A stretch of 64,000 nt of DNA. Source: a bacterium (GTDB taxonomy: Bacteria; Zhuqueibacterota; Zhuqueibacteria; Residuimicrobiales; Krinioviventaceae). Position numbers and translations under genes: made by a program. The notes beneath the pieces are model-generated. The model made no database searches. It was not told the DNA's origin and was given only the letters and a program-made list of their open reading frames with translations. Shown in pieces: positions 34,928-44,988 of this stretch. The stretch is taken from assembly GCA_029561455.1 (NCBI GenBank), contig JAKQIY010000068.1, forward strand, positions 62,001-126,000. The letters run 5' to 3'. Every line of letters begins with the position of its first letter. Position 1 is the stretch's first letter.

Positions 34928-35776
34928 ATGAATGGGAATATACCGGTACTGTTTGTGGAAGGGGCCTGTCTGGCGGAAGCATGGGAAAATTCACTCATCA
35001 GCTTGTATAAACATGGTTGTGATATTAAAACCGAATACGATAAACCGGACGATCCCCCCAGTAAAGATTGCAGCATGACCATAGTAGTCATTGATCCGCT
35101 TGCCGAACCAATGATCCACAAAGATTTTCCCTGCGGACTGGACGATTTGCAGGAATATGTATTGGAAGTAACTCAAGGCATCAAGGATCATTTGGTACGT
35201 GATGCCGCTGATGCCCAAGATACCCGCTGGGAGTATACCTATCATCAACGGTTGTTCAAGTATCTCATTCCCGACAGTAAACAGCTATTTGACCAGATAG
35301 AACTGGTTGCACAAAAATTGGCAAAAACGCCTCATACGAGACGGGCACAGGCAATTACCTGGCAGGTGTGGGAAGATAATTACTGTTTTGATCCGCCATG
35401 CTTGCAAAGTATCTGGTGCCGCCTGCTTCCGGGTGATGACCAAAACTGGTCTTTAAATACCAATGTTCGTTTTCGCTCCAATGACGCCTATAAAGCTGCA
35501 TTTATGAACATGTTTGCCTTGATCCAGTTACAATTGCAAATAGCCGGGCGCATAGAACAGTTAGCCGGTTTTAAAGTGAAATTAGGTCGCTATGTGCACC
35601 AGGCGGACAGTTACCATTTGTATGGCTCTTATTTTAAGGATTTTCAGGCGCGGTTTTTAAAAGCGCTGGAGACCCGCACATTTGAACAACGCTGTTACAA
35701 TTATGCGGATGTCAAATTTATGATGGATGAAGCAATACCGGCAATATTGGAAAAAGCGCGGACGATGGGCAGATAA
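34928..35776 (+). CDS. Thymidylate synthase superfamily protein
   Basis: 282 residues, ATG start. It has the order of thymidylate-synthase motifs: RRAQAITWQVWEDN, the cysteine motif DPPCLQSIWCRLL (candidate catalytic Cys), NVRFRSNDAYKAAFMNM, and QADSYHLYGSYF in place of the classical DxHxY. It resembles the divergent, archaeal-type TS proteins more than E. coli ThyA; the N-terminal LFVEGACLAEAWENSL fits the same group. It may make dTMP or a modified pyrimidine nucleotide. No DHFR gene is adjacent, so the real substrate is uncertain. Confidence 0.72.
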   Translation: MNGNIPVLFVEGACLAEAWENSLISLYKHGCDIKTEYDKPDDPPSKDCSMTIVVIDPLAEPMIHKDFPCGLDDLQEYVLEVTQGIKDHLVRDAADAQDTRWEYTYHQRLFKYLIPDSKQLFDQIELVAQKLAKTPHTRRAQAITWQVWEDNYCFDPPCLQSIWCRLLPGDDQNWSLNTNVRFRSNDAYKAAFMNMFALIQLQLQIAGRIEQLAGFKVKLGRYVHQADSYHLYGSYFKDFQARFLKALETRTFEQRCYNYADVKFMMDEAIPAILEKARTMGR

Positions 35777-35779
35777 TTT

Positions 35780-35803
35780 CCCGGAAGCCGAGTCTCTTCC
35801 GGG
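35780..35803. terminator. Hairpin between convergent genes
   Basis: CCCGGAAG and CTTCCGGG form a perfect 8-bp stem with loop CCGAGTCT between the thymidylate-synthase-like gene and the oppositely oriented transaldolase gene. No strong T-run on either side. Confidence 0.45.
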
Positions 35804-35930
35804 TTAATAAATTGTTGATTTCAAACTCGAAACATCCTATATAACAATAGAATAGTGTGGCTAATTAAAGTTTTACATGATATGAGATAAAAGAGAATTT
35901 CCCGAATACATGGTAATTAATTAAAAATGA

Positions 35931-36899
35931 TTAATCACAAGCCGGATTTTGCGCTGCAATAAATGCTTCCAGCTTTAAAGTATCAGCGGTAAAATTACGA
36001 ATACCTTCCGCCAGTTTTTCAGTGGCCATGGCGTCTTCATTAAGCAGCCAGCGAAAGCGGCTTTCATCAATTGAGATTTGTTCACCGGAGTATTTGCGGG
36101 AGTAATCCTGATTTAATTTATGAAATACATCTCCGGTCGAGTTTTCAAGTTCTTCCAATAATGCCGGGGAAATAGTTAAAAGATCGCATCCGGCCAGTTC
36201 AAGAATTTGTCCGGTATTACGAAAACTGGCGCCCATAACCAGGGTATTATAACCGTATTTTTTATAATAATTATATATTTGGGTAACCGATTGAACGCCG
36301 GGATCGTCCTGAGGCTTGAATTTTTTAGTCTCGGTATTTTTTACATACCAATCCAGTATTCTGCCGACAAACGGTGATATAAGTGTTACCCCTGCCTGGG
36401 CACAAGCAACGGCTTGTACAAAACTAAAGAGCAGGGTTAAATTACAATGAATACCTTCTTTTTCGAGTTGCGCCGCGGCACGAATCCCTTCCCAGGTTGC
36501 AGCGATTTTTATTAAAATCCTGTCACTGTCAATTCCTGCCTCCTCATACAAAGCGATGAGTTCGCGCGCTTTATCTATAGTCGCATTACAGTCAAAAGAC
36601 AAGCGGGCATCGACTTCTGTCGATATTCGTCCTGGAATGATCCGCAAAATTTCCACGCCAAAATTTACCGCCAGTTTATCAAGCGTCAACAGACGCAGCG
36701 CGGATGCAGAACGGGCAGTTGTGCGGGCATAACACACAGCATCTTCGAGCAGATGCCGGTATTGAGGCATTTGCGCTGCTTTCAGAATGAGGGTGGGATT
36801 GGTTGTCGCATCGGCCGGTTTATATTTTTTTATGGCTTCAATATCACCGGTATCGGCGACAATAATGGTATATTTTTTTAATTGCTCAAGACGGTTCAC
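35931..36899 (-). CDS. tal: Transaldolase
   Basis: Non-oxidative pentose phosphate pathway: transfers dihydroxyacetone between sugar phosphates in the cytoplasm. 322 residues, class of E. coli TalB by length. Motifs: the N-terminal signature [14 protein letters not shown], the Schiff-base lysine in [41 protein letters not shown] and [12 protein letters not shown]. The start is GTG with gagg seven bases upstream. First gene of a minus-strand stretch of mixed functions. Confidence 0.96.
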   Translation of the reverse strand: MNRLEQLKKYTIIVADTGDIEAIKKYKPADATTNPTLILKAAQMPQYRHLLEDAVCYARTTARSASALRLLTLDKLAVNFGVEILRIIPGRISTEVDARLSFDCNATIDKARELIALYEEAGIDSDRILIKIAATWEGIRAAAQLEKEGIHCNLTLLFSFVQAVACAQAGVTLISPFVGRILDWYVKNTETKKFKPQDDPGVQSVTQIYNYYKKYGYNTLVMGASFRNTGQILELAGCDLLTISPALLEELENSTGDVFHKLNQDYSRKYSGEQISIDESRFRWLLNEDAMATEKLAEGIRNFTADTLKLEAFIAAQNPACD

Positions 36900-37043
36900 A
36901 GTTTATCCTCTTCATTTATCTATCATTAGAAAATATTACTTTATACAACAGACAAATGAAGTTGAATATTTCTCACGTTGCAGCCATTCAATTAGCGGCA
37001 AAGATAGAACATTAGCGTTTTTATCATTTCAATCTGCAAATGT

Positions 37044-37565
37044 TCATGGAATTGAAATATGATATCGTTCCCGTAAAATATTCAGATGGTGGACAAGATG
37101 GCCAAATAAAATTCGGGCAATTAAACGTGGCGATAAATGATGACTATTGGCAATTCCGACATTTTGTAAAGCTTCGGTAGTGAAGGATTGGAACAGGGTA
37201 ATAAATCCCATCCGGGCAATAACAAACTGGTTTATGAGTTCCTCTATGGTTTGATCATCAAAATTGGCATTATGAATATAATCATCCTGATCCCAACCGG
37301 GCAATGGATTTTTTTCATGTCGACCGATACACAATGCCCGGTAACTGAAAATTCGTTCGCTGTCAATAAGGTGTCCAAATAATTCTTTAACGCTCCATTT
37401 ACCGGGCGCATATCGGTATAATGCTTTTTCATTGCTGACTGATTGAAATATCTTTACAACAGCATCTTGCTGCTCTTGTATAATCGTAATAATATCTCCC
37501 ACTGGAACCAGGTCCAGGTATTTCTGATAATGGGATTGGGGTTCATAAGGTTTTATTGTATCCAT
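37044..37565 (-). CDS. DinB superfamily protein
   Basis: 173 residues with the DinB_2 pattern: YAPGKWSVKELFGHLIDSER (first metal His in FGHLIDSERIF), YRALCIGRHEKNPLPGWDQDDY, and C-terminal LFGHLVHHLNILRERY carrying the other histidines. A putative metal-dependent thiol transferase or hydrolase of unknown substrate. It is only distantly similar to the DinB protein at 4028-4537. The start ATG is at 37565 on the minus strand. Confidence 0.85.
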   Translation of the reverse strand: MDTIKPYEPQSHYQKYLDLVPVGDIITIIQEQQDAVVKIFQSVSNEKALYRYAPGKWSVKELFGHLIDSERIFSYRALCIGRHEKNPLPGWDQDDYIHNANFDDQTIEELINQFVIARMGFITLFQSFTTEALQNVGIANSHHLSPRLIARILFGHLVHHLNILRERYHISIP

Positions 37566-37647
37566 ACAGGGCTCAGTTCACTATTTTTACAGTTATATAC
37601 AGAACTCATTATTCAATTACGATTGAAATAATTTAATAAGAGATTAA

Positions 37648-38550
37648 TTATTGTTTTTTATAACGCTTAAAATATTCATCCAGTTGCCGGCGGGTGATCA
37701 GATGATCGGAATTGGCTTTTAATGTGCAAACATAGCGGGCGGCGATCTGGCCGCGCAGTACTGAGTCCTGTGGAGAGTAGCCGTCAATAATATAACTGCT
37801 TAAAAAACCGACGGCCAGGCTGTCCCCGGCACCGTTGGTATCGACAACCGGGGCATCAAGTTCTATTGCTTCGAAAAACTGGATACCTTTCACAGTACCC
37901 AATGCACAACCCCGTACGCCCATTCCAGCAACAATTGTCAAATTGGAATTGAGTTTCAGCAATGATTCGATGATCGGCTGCGGCGAGGCATGATTGACGC
38001 AGGAGAAAAAGATAATATCGGCATGATTGATAAAATCCTGTCTATAGGGATCATACACATCGGTAACATCCTGAATATCACAGGAAATTTTCGCTCCACA
38101 CTCCCGCGCAATGGGAAGGAGTCGGCGTGCCCAATTGGGAATGTTAAAATGGACCAGCCGTGATGCATGTAGAATTGTACGGCATTTTTCCAGATCGGGT
38201 AACAGTGTCATGTGGCTTTTTCCGTCGTAAAAATTTTTGCGTCTCCCGTCGCGGTACATAAAGTTGATACTACGATTGGTGCCGGCATGATCTATATATA
38301 ATCCCTCGGTGTTTATGCCATCATCATTGAAAACGTCTTTAATGAACCGCCCGTTTGCATCATTACCGATAAAGCCGATGAAAGCAGTATTTAACCCCAG
38401 GCGGGCAAAACCGCGACTAGCATAGCCCCCGGCCTGACCAATGCAATCAATATTTTCGGTAAAATTCGATTCCACCCGCGAATCAAGTCCATCCCCGTAA
38501 TAAATATTTGTATCTATGCCAACATTACCGATGACTGTTACATCAAACAT
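37648..38550 (-). CDS. PfkB-family carbohydrate kinase
   Basis: 300 residues of the ribokinase fold. N-terminal VIGNVGIDTNIYYG, GQAGGYASRGFARLG (sugar-binding, GG motif) and IGFIGNDANGRFI; C-terminal PfkB signature VDTNGAGDSLAVGFLSSYI with the catalytic Asp and GAGD anion hole. It phosphorylates a sugar or nucleoside with ATP; specificity is not readable. It lies 82 bp upstream of the DinB gene on the same strand. Confidence 0.92.
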   Translation of the reverse strand: MFDVTVIGNVGIDTNIYYGDGLDSRVESNFTENIDCIGQAGGYASRGFARLGLNTAFIGFIGNDANGRFIKDVFNDDGINTEGLYIDHAGTNRSINFMYRDGRRKNFYDGKSHMTLLPDLEKCRTILHASRLVHFNIPNWARRLLPIARECGAKISCDIQDVTDVYDPYRQDFINHADIIFFSCVNHASPQPIIESLLKLNSNLTIVAGMGVRGCALGTVKGIQFFEAIELDAPVVDTNGAGDSLAVGFLSSYIIDGYSPQDSVLRGQIAARYVCTLKANSDHLITRRQLDEYFKRYKKQ

Positions 38551-38605
38551 TTTATGATCTTGATGTTAAAGTAAATATCGTAAATTTATAAACCGGTCAG
38601 ATCCA

Positions 38606-39850
38606 TTAAATTGCGTTATTGATCTCGTTTAGATCGGTTTTTATTTCTTCGGCAATTTTGACAATATTATTTGCCGGTATCTCGATGTAATTAAATTCTG
38701 AATAATCGATTTCGTGAATATCATCCTTTGCTGCTACCATATTGACAATATCATTCGTGAACCGGGAAACCAGCATAATATCATTATTTTTCGACAGATC
38801 AGTGCTTATGGAATGGTGAAATAACGCTGTCTCAACGCTGATCTGCGGGAGATTCCACAAATTCAACAGAAATGCGCCGACTTCAGCGTGAGTATTACCG
38901 GCAAAACCGAGATCAAGTTCACAGTCATAAAATGTCATATACGGATGATTGTTTTTATGCTCTATGATCTGTTCAAATCGATCCGGAAAATATTGTAACA
39001 GGATAATCTTGCCAATATCATGGGTTATACCCACTGAATTGAATTTACTGTTCAATTGTTTCATATATTTCATTTTATAAAACAATTGTATGTATTTGTT
39101 AACAATAGAAGAATGGTCAATAATATCCTGAAAATACTTGGTTTGTTTGGAGTTTAACGGTTTTTGGGTAGATAAGGTGACGGCCAGTACAATATTTTTA
39201 ACCGCATTTAAACCCATTGTCATAATTGCGTGTTCGATAGAGGCAGTGGGTTCGCCTAACCGCCGATAGAATGCGGAATTGGCGATATGCAGGATCTTGG
39301 TAGCAACGGAAACATCCTGCTTGATAATATCTGCAAACTCGTCAAATGACGCTTCACGGTGAAACGCGCTCATGAAATACTGGTATAACATCGGCAAACT
39401 GGGCAGGCGATCCAGGCTGTTCATGAGATTCAATATCTTTTCGTTTTTAAAGGTCTTGTGAAATTTTAACAAACGAATGATATCTTCTTTTAACTCGGCC
39501 GTATCCCAGGGTTTAGGGAAATAAGTTGTAACCAGACCATTGGTCAATGATTGTAAAGCTACAGATTCATCCACAAAACCGCTCAGCATAACCCGAATGA
39601 TCGAAGGCCATTTCTTTTTAACAGCTTCCAGTAATTGTATGCCATCCATTTCCGGCATACGCACATCGCTGATAATTAAATCAATCTGTTCCTGCTCAAG
39701 GAGTTGCAGCGCCTGGCGTCCATTGGGAGCCGTGATAATATCAAATTCATTTTGAAACAGGGTGTCGCGTATTACATTCAAAACACTGGATTCATCATCG
39801 ACAAATAAAACTCTACCGAGTTTTCCAGCTTGTGCATCAATATTTGCCAT
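38606..39850 (-). CDS. Response regulator with HDOD output domain
   Basis: 414 residues. The receiver domain is at about residues 13-130 (VLFVDDESSVLNVIRDTL acidic pocket, phospho-Asp in LIISDVRMPEMDG, VMLSGFVD, conserved Lys in YFPKPWDTAEL). An HDOD domain follows (SLDRLPSLPMLYQYFM, QDVSVATKILHIANSAFY, SIEHAIMTMGLNAVKNIVLA). HDOD domains lack phosphohydrolase activity and act in signalling and regulation of motility or differentiation. No kinase gene is adjacent; the orphan sensor at 5968 is a conceivable but unproven partner. Confidence 0.93.
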   Translation of the reverse strand: MANIDAQAGKLGRVLFVDDESSVLNVIRDTLFQNEFDIITAPNGRQALQLLEQEQIDLIISDVRMPEMDGIQLLEAVKKKWPSIIRVMLSGFVDESVALQSLTNGLVTTYFPKPWDTAELKEDIIRLLKFHKTFKNEKILNLMNSLDRLPSLPMLYQYFMSAFHREASFDEFADIIKQDVSVATKILHIANSAFYRRLGEPTASIEHAIMTMGLNAVKNIVLAVTLSTQKPLNSKQTKYFQDIIDHSSIVNKYIQLFYKMKYMKQLNSKFNSVGITHDIGKIILLQYFPDRFEQIIEHKNNHPYMTFYDCELDLGFAGNTHAEVGAFLLNLWNLPQISVETALFHHSISTDLSKNNDIMLVSRFTNDIVNMVAAKDDIHEIDYSEFNYIEIPANNIVKIAEEIKTDLNEINNAI

Positions 39851-39984
39851 AATTGTGCCCCAATTTCCAAGGTTTTATTAGTTAATTGTCAGTTGCTGCA
39901 TGTAAATTAATTAAATGTAGTATTTTCAGAAATTAAAGTAAAGAAATTTTTTAGCGGTGGTCATGAACTCATAACCACATTATT

Positions 39985-40602
39985 TTATAAAAAACATATT
40001 GCAAAAATCGTGCTCACATCGGCAAAAAAGTGAGAAACAATCGGAATAAATAATCCACAATGTTTTATTTTTAATTGCCGCCAAACAAGCGCTGCTCCTG
40101 TTAACACTATAAATATCAATAAAATATATATCGGTTTAATAAAGAGATACAATACCGGAACATGATATGCGGCAAACAAAAAATCGGATAAATCGGGCCA
40201 TTTGCTTTGGCTTCCCAATAATTCCCGCCAGAAATACTCTTCAAGAACCGGTGTACAAAAACAGTAACAAAGGATAAAAAGTATCCACTGGTGTTCATAA
40301 AGACCATAACCGGTTAAAACTTCATGCAGAGACTGCTCACCTTTACGGATCCATGGCCACATAAAGTAAATGAGAATTCCATTCGTTGCGGTAATTATAG
40401 AATAAAAACTTGTCAGACGCCAATTAATATCCCGCAGGATTTGCCGGGGTAAGCCGGTTATGCGATACGCAATCAATGAAAAGATAATAATGCCATAATA
40501 TAAAGCTATTGCAATCCAGATATTATGACATAGAACTAGTCCGATAATCATTGCTGCAACAGGGAGAAGCATCAGGATTACTTTTCTGTAAATTGCAGGC
40601 AT
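39985..40602 (-). CDS. CPBP-family intramembrane metalloprotease
   Basis: 205 residues, about six membrane helices. CPBP (Rce1-like) motifs: TPVLEEYFWRELLG (glutamate pair), LFAAYHVPVLYLF (first His) and IVSHFFADVSTIF (second His). The family cleaves membrane proteins or prenylated substrates. It begins 17 bp after the haem-binding protein gene, so the two are probably co-transcribed. Confidence 0.85.
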   Translation of the reverse strand: MPAIYRKVILMLLPVAAMIIGLVLCHNIWIAIALYYGIIIFSLIAYRITGLPRQILRDINWRLTSFYSIITATNGILIYFMWPWIRKGEQSLHEVLTGYGLYEHQWILFILCYCFCTPVLEEYFWRELLGSQSKWPDLSDFLFAAYHVPVLYLFIKPIYILLIFIVLTGAALVWRQLKIKHCGLFIPIVSHFFADVSTIFAICFL

Positions 40603-40619
40603 GAGAGTTATGACGGGAA

Positions 40620-41066
40620 TCAGGGCTGAACTACGCCGCTGCTATCCGCAGCAATAGCCCAACTCTTTACAGTATCCTTTGCGGCCGGCGTAAGCCGGGC
40701 TTCCGGATGAAGCCATAAATAGGGCTTTAAGGGCATATTATTCTTGTCGATTTCATACCAGATATTCTGTTTGTAATATTGGATTTGTTTGGCGTTTAAG
40801 CTACCCCATTCTGAAAAGTTGAGATATTCCCGGCCATGATGTACGTCAAAGGAAACCAGCCAGGAGACCGGGGCTATATAACTATACCAGGGCCAGGTAG
40901 TGGCATTGGAGTGGCAGTCATAACAGGATTGTTGCAGAATTGCTTTGACCGGCTCGGTATCCGGCATGTCCGCAACAACCGGAGGATTGTCCCGCTTGAC
41001 TGGAACGAACTGAATGGCTATAAACAAGATAACGATAATGAGGATCAGAGTTTTTACTTTTTTCAT
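40620..41066 (-). CDS. Haem-binding domain protein (cytochrome-like, single CxxCH)
   Basis: 148 residues. An N-terminal hydrophobic anchor (TLILIIVILFIAIQFVPV) is followed by the Haem_bd family pattern: ILQQSCYDCHSNATTWPWYS (CxxCH haem attachment), ISWLVSFDVHHGREYLNFSEW-like segment (written in the protein as VSWLVSFDVHHGRE) and NNMPLKPYLWLHPEARLT with the methionine ligand region. Probably a periplasmic mono-haem electron carrier or sensor. Start ATG with aggagga. Followed by the CPBP protease gene. Confidence 0.92.
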   Translation of the reverse strand: MKKVKTLILIIVILFIAIQFVPVKRDNPPVVADMPDTEPVKAILQQSCYDCHSNATTWPWYSYIAPVSWLVSFDVHHGREYLNFSEWGSLNAKQIQYYKQNIWYEIDKNNMPLKPYLWLHPEARLTPAAKDTVKSWAIAADSSGVVQP

Positions 41067-41218
41067 TACTATTCCTCCTGGATATTAAAAAATTTTGTCT
41101 GATAACCATATTTAAAACAACCCGAAAATTTAAGCCTTAACAATAATGCTGGTCTGCATATTCCAACCAGGAAAATATTATATACGTGCAATTTTAAAAA
41201 AATACACCTGCACGGGAG

Positions 41219-42304
41219 TTACTCCAGCTTTTTTTCCAGCAAGGCATAAATTAAATAGTCGTTCCATTTTTTTGAATCCGGATCATAGACGCCAAAACCG
41301 CTATGGAATTCCCAATATCCCCAACTGATTGACCGGTCTTCGGCGCTGCGGGCAATATAACTGGTCCATACCAGGCGCGAGTTATTATCGGCGCGGTAAT
41401 AGGAACCGAATTCACCTAAAAACAGGGGTCGATTATGCTGCTGTGCCCATCGGACTGCGAAATCGAGGTGGCTGTCGACCATATTGCGTTCATTGATGGA
41501 GCCAATCCATTTGGTCCCCAGCCATTCATTGGCGCCATCCACCCAGTCTCCGGCGCCCTGGTGTGTAAAATTGAACGGTAAATAATAATGAAAAGTAACA
41601 ATGATATTTTGATCATCTTCAGGCAAATCCAAACCCGGCAGCGCATCATAGCCATTCCAGTTGGTGGGACCGATAATTACCGTACGCCCAGGGTTGGTTT
41701 TACGAATAATTGCCAGCGCGTCTTTCAACAGTATATTCCACTTTGCCGGCGTCAGATTTGCGTTTGGTTCATTTAAAATTTCAAAAAACAGTTCATCCGG
41801 GTAATTTTTAAAATATTCGGCAATCGTTTCCCATGATGCCAGAAATTTTTCCCGGTATGTATCCGGTTCATCAAAAATTCCATCAAAATGATGACTGTTG
41901 ACAATGATGGCGAGATCGCGGGAGAGCGCCTGATTCACAGCCCATTCCACCCGCTGCAACCAGGCTTCATCAACGGTAAAGGGAGCGGTATCCATCATAT
42001 GAGTAGACCAGCGAACCGGCAGGCGTATGGCTGTAAATCCAATATCTTTTATAAGCTGGAAATATTCCTCATCGAGCATTCTGCCCCAGGCGGCTTCGCT
42101 TTCGGCTTCCAGGGTGCTCAGGTTAATGCTTTTAGCCAATAATTGGTTTTGTACAAATGGATCCAGCGGTTCTGTGGAAGGCGGATCATATTTATATTTG
42201 GTTTGCTTGGGTTTTACCGGATTTTTGTCTTTTCCGGAGCAGGATATTATTAAAACCAGCAACGGTAATAATAGCAATAGTGTTTTATAAGAGCAGCGGT
42301 TCAT
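41219..42304 (-). CDS. Glycoside hydrolase family 5 lipoprotein (endoglucanase-like)
   Basis: 361 residues; the ATG at 42304 lies six bases after aagg, whereas the ATG at 42310 overlaps it. Lipoprotein signal (LLLLLPLLVLIISC), then the GH5 TIM barrel: FTAIRLPVRWSTHM, NSHHFDG, acid/base Glu in FFEILNEPNANLTP, FHYYLPFNFTHQGAG, nucleophile Glu in PLFLGEFGSYY, and WGYWEFHSGFGVYD. An endo-acting beta-glucanase/mannanase-type enzyme tethered to the envelope; it may supply oligosaccharides to the enzymes encoded at 10559-22345 (inference). Confidence 0.92.
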   Translation of the reverse strand: MNRCSYKTLLLLLPLLVLIISCSGKDKNPVKPKQTKYKYDPPSTEPLDPFVQNQLLAKSINLSTLEAESEAAWGRMLDEEYFQLIKDIGFTAIRLPVRWSTHMMDTAPFTVDEAWLQRVEWAVNQALSRDLAIIVNSHHFDGIFDEPDTYREKFLASWETIAEYFKNYPDELFFEILNEPNANLTPAKWNILLKDALAIIRKTNPGRTVIIGPTNWNGYDALPGLDLPEDDQNIIVTFHYYLPFNFTHQGAGDWVDGANEWLGTKWIGSINERNMVDSHLDFAVRWAQQHNRPLFLGEFGSYYRADNNSRLVWTSYIARSAEDRSISWGYWEFHSGFGVYDPDSKKWNDYLIYALLEKKLE

Positions 42305-42564
42305 TGTCATCCTTACTAACTGGGGTGAATTCCGGGCGTTTTTTCCTGGAGTTTGGCGCGAATATCAAAACAGAAAGTTTACCATCCGGATTATTCTAAA
42401 AACAATTGTTTCAAAACAGGCTATTTATTTGTAATTTATTACATGAGCGAAATACAAACCTGTTATTTGTAATATAATAAATTATACACAAAAAAGGAAT
42501 TGGATAATTTTCAATATTAATTATCAGGTAAATAGTGCAGTAATTTTCATTTTCCGGATTAACG

Positions 42565-43281
42565 ATGAGTGACCAGTTTAACAAGAACCGACCCAGCCGG
42601 ATAATTACATCCAATCAAACGGGCATTCATCATAACCTCGCGCATATTTTGGAGAAGCATATAACCCATGATTTTCTAAAATCGGAATCGCAACATACTG
42701 TAAATGCTTTTCGTGAGATTGAAAAAGAGGTTTTACCTCTAAACAGACCCTTGATATTTGATTCCGGCTGCGGGGTAGGGGAAAGTACGCTTGTGCTTGC
42801 GCTGCAATTCCCTGAGCATATTATTATTGGGATCGATAAATCCGCGCACCGACTGCAAAAAAATGTGCATTATCGGTTAGATCTTGCCGCAAATTATCGC
42901 CTGGTACGCGCCGATCTGTATGATTTCTGGCGTCTGGCAGTGCGCGAACACTGGCCGGTTGACAAACATTTCATCTTTTACCCCAATCCCTGGCCCTTAA
43001 AAAAAGACCTTAAAAAGCGCTTTCACGGGCATCCGGTCTTTCCGCAACTATTACTCCTGGGCAATACTATCGAATTGCGTAGTAACTGGTTAATTTACCT
43101 GCAGGAATTTGCATTTGCATACCGCTATATAACCGGCAAAACCGTCGTTATTGAAGCTTTTACTCCGGTTGTTCCTGAAACTCCATTTGAACGAAAATAT
43201 CTGCAGAGCGGGCATTATTTATATCGCCTGGTGATCGACAACCTGAATTTTACAAACCGATCTTTAAAGCTTCATTTTTGA
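42565..43281 (+). CDS. trmB: tRNA (guanine-N7-)-methyltransferase
   Basis: 238 residues. It methylates N7 of G46 in tRNA using S-adenosylmethionine. SAM-binding segment LIFDSGCGVGESTLVLA and the acidic loop IIGIDKSAHRL; family-specific FIFYPNPWPLKKDLKKRFHGH (usual DPWPKKRHHKRR) and TPFERKYL near the C-terminus. Rossmann-type fold of about family length. It is divergently oriented from the GH5 gene with a 254-nt AT-rich gap holding no obvious other gene. Confidence 0.9.
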   Translation: MSDQFNKNRPSRIITSNQTGIHHNLAHILEKHITHDFLKSESQHTVNAFREIEKEVLPLNRPLIFDSGCGVGESTLVLALQFPEHIIIGIDKSAHRLQKNVHYRLDLAANYRLVRADLYDFWRLAVREHWPVDKHFIFYPNPWPLKKDLKKRFHGHPVFPQLLLLGNTIELRSNWLIYLQEFAFAYRYITGKTVVIEAFTPVVPETPFERKYLQSGHYLYRLVIDNLNFTNRSLKLHF

Positions 43282-43516
43282 GAAATTTTAACCGGCATTG
43301 ATGGAATAAACTATTTTTGCTATAATATATTACAAACACAGCACTTGGGTATATTTTACTTAGTAATTGTTCCTTTTTGTCAACAAACCGGGTTTATCCG
43401 CCAAATATAGCATTTTTATTATATATTGAAAAATATATACTTAGATCATTTTTAATTGTGGTATAATTATTGCTAGTGGTATAGTAAATTAACAGGCAGT
43501 CGCATCAGGCAGATAC

Positions 43517-44464
43517 ATGGATATGGACAAAGTTCGAGATATGCAACATACACGATTGAAAATGATGTCATTTTCACTCGGCGCCTCCAGTGTGAAGCAA
43601 ATCATCCTGGATTGGAAAAAAATATTCCTGACATTTTTTTTCGTCTCAATTATTTTAGTAATTCTTTTCATTCAGCTATTGCGTTTATTATCTTATGTCT
43701 ATAGTGACTGGAAGATTGTCCAGTTGAAAAAATCCAATAATCAACTTGCTGATCAGTTAGTTAATTATAATAATAAAATGCAGCAACTATGCAAAATTGT
43801 TTCCGAGCTTGAGCAAAAAGATGATGATTTGCGGGTGTTTGTTGATTTACCGACGGTTAACATGGATATTCGGCGCCTGGGCGTTGGTGGTCAATCTAAT
43901 GAAACATTTACAACCTATAGTTCAATCAGCGAAGAATTAGTCAATCTGGCCACAACTGTAGATCAGGAAATTACCAATCTTACCCAGCGAGTTGATTTAT
44001 TGACCACAAGCCGTAAAGCGATTAAATATAAATATAATCAAAATGTTACATTACTTAAAAGTACACCATCCATTCATCCCGTTAAAAATGCACGCATGGG
44101 CGATCAATTCGGTTATCGTACCGATCCGTTTACCTGGGAACGTAAGCATCATAATGGGGTGGACCTGGTTGCACCACGCGGCGCCGATGTTCTGGCAACA
44201 GCCGAAGGTACTGTACTGGAAGCAGTTTCCAGGTATACACCTAATCAATTACGGGGTAAATATATAATCATTGATCATAATAATGGTTTTTTTACTAAAT
44301 ATGCACATCTATCCAAAGTATTGGTCAAGCCGGGTCAAAAAGTAACCCGTTATACCCTTATCGGCAAAGTCGGCGATACCGGACGCGCTACAGGTCCGCA
44401 TTTGCATTATGAAGTGATTCAAAATGATGTTAATGTAAACCCCAAAAGCTTTTTTCTCGATTGA
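43517..44464 (+). CDS. Membrane-anchored M23 (LytM-type) peptidase
   Basis: 315 residues. One membrane helix (IFLTFFFVSIILVILFIQLL, residues 36-55), a coiled coil (about 70-175), then a LytM/M23 domain: MGDQFGYRTDPFTWERKHH, zinc ligands in HHNGVDLVAP (HxxxD), TGRATGPHLHYEV (HxH) and YAHLSKVLVKPGQKV. All zinc ligands are present, so it is probably an active peptidoglycan endopeptidase in cell-wall remodelling. Start ATG at 43517 or 43523; neither has a strong ribosome-binding site. Confidence 0.92.
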   Translation: MDMDKVRDMQHTRLKMMSFSLGASSVKQIILDWKKIFLTFFFVSIILVILFIQLLRLLSYVYSDWKIVQLKKSNNQLADQLVNYNNKMQQLCKIVSELEQKDDDLRVFVDLPTVNMDIRRLGVGGQSNETFTTYSSISEELVNLATTVDQEITNLTQRVDLLTTSRKAIKYKYNQNVTLLKSTPSIHPVKNARMGDQFGYRTDPFTWERKHHNGVDLVAPRGADVLATAEGTVLEAVSRYTPNQLRGKYIIIDHNNGFFTKYAHLSKVLVKPGQKVTRYTLIGKVGDTGRATGPHLHYEVIQNDVNVNPKSFFLD

Positions 44465-44751
44465 CCTGCCAGGTTTATACAACTTTTAGTCCAATCTTTT
44501 CTTTTAAATTTCCTTTTTTTTTGGTAAATTTCTTTTACTTGCATTTTGGTGTAAACAAAAATTAATTACCAGGTTTTAAAGGATCCATTACAATCACCAG
44601 AGCAGGCTAAAAAAATTTTTTAGTAAAAGTATTGTATCTTTTCGCTGGTAATGGCATCTAATAATTAAAACTGATAATGACTTTATTTGTCCAGTGTTCA
44701 ACTTGTGTATCGAGATTTTTTTCATTGTAAATAATATAATAATGGTGAAGA

Positions 44752-44985
44752 ATGGATTGTGAGGATTTTATAAATCGCTTGTGCGATGATTTGGCCGAAG
44801 ATATTAATTCAGAGGTCTGTGAGCAAATCAAACGTCATCTTGAAACCTGCAGCGACTGCCGCACCCAGCTTGCCGCAATGAAAAATACCGTCAACCTGTT
44901 TAAATGTATGGGTGAAATACAGGTTCCCATTGCGGTACATGAGAGACTGATAACCATGCTGAATGTTAAAAACGCCGCAAAATAA
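44752..44985 (+). CDS. Small putative zinc-finger (zf-HC2/anti-sigma-like) protein
   Basis: 77 residues. The motif CEQIKRHLETCSDCRTQL fits the zf-HC2 HxxxCxxC zinc site found at the N-terminus of anti-sigma factors; MDCEDFINRLCDDLAED before it is also typical. There is no membrane helix and no sigma factor gene adjacent, so it may be a soluble anti-sigma factor acting on an unlinked sigma. It ends 3 bp before the convergent unknown gene. Confidence 0.75.
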   Translation: MDCEDFINRLCDDLAEDINSEVCEQIKRHLETCSDCRTQLAAMKNTVNLFKCMGEIQVPIAVHERLITMLNVKNAAK

Positions 44986-44988
44986 CGC

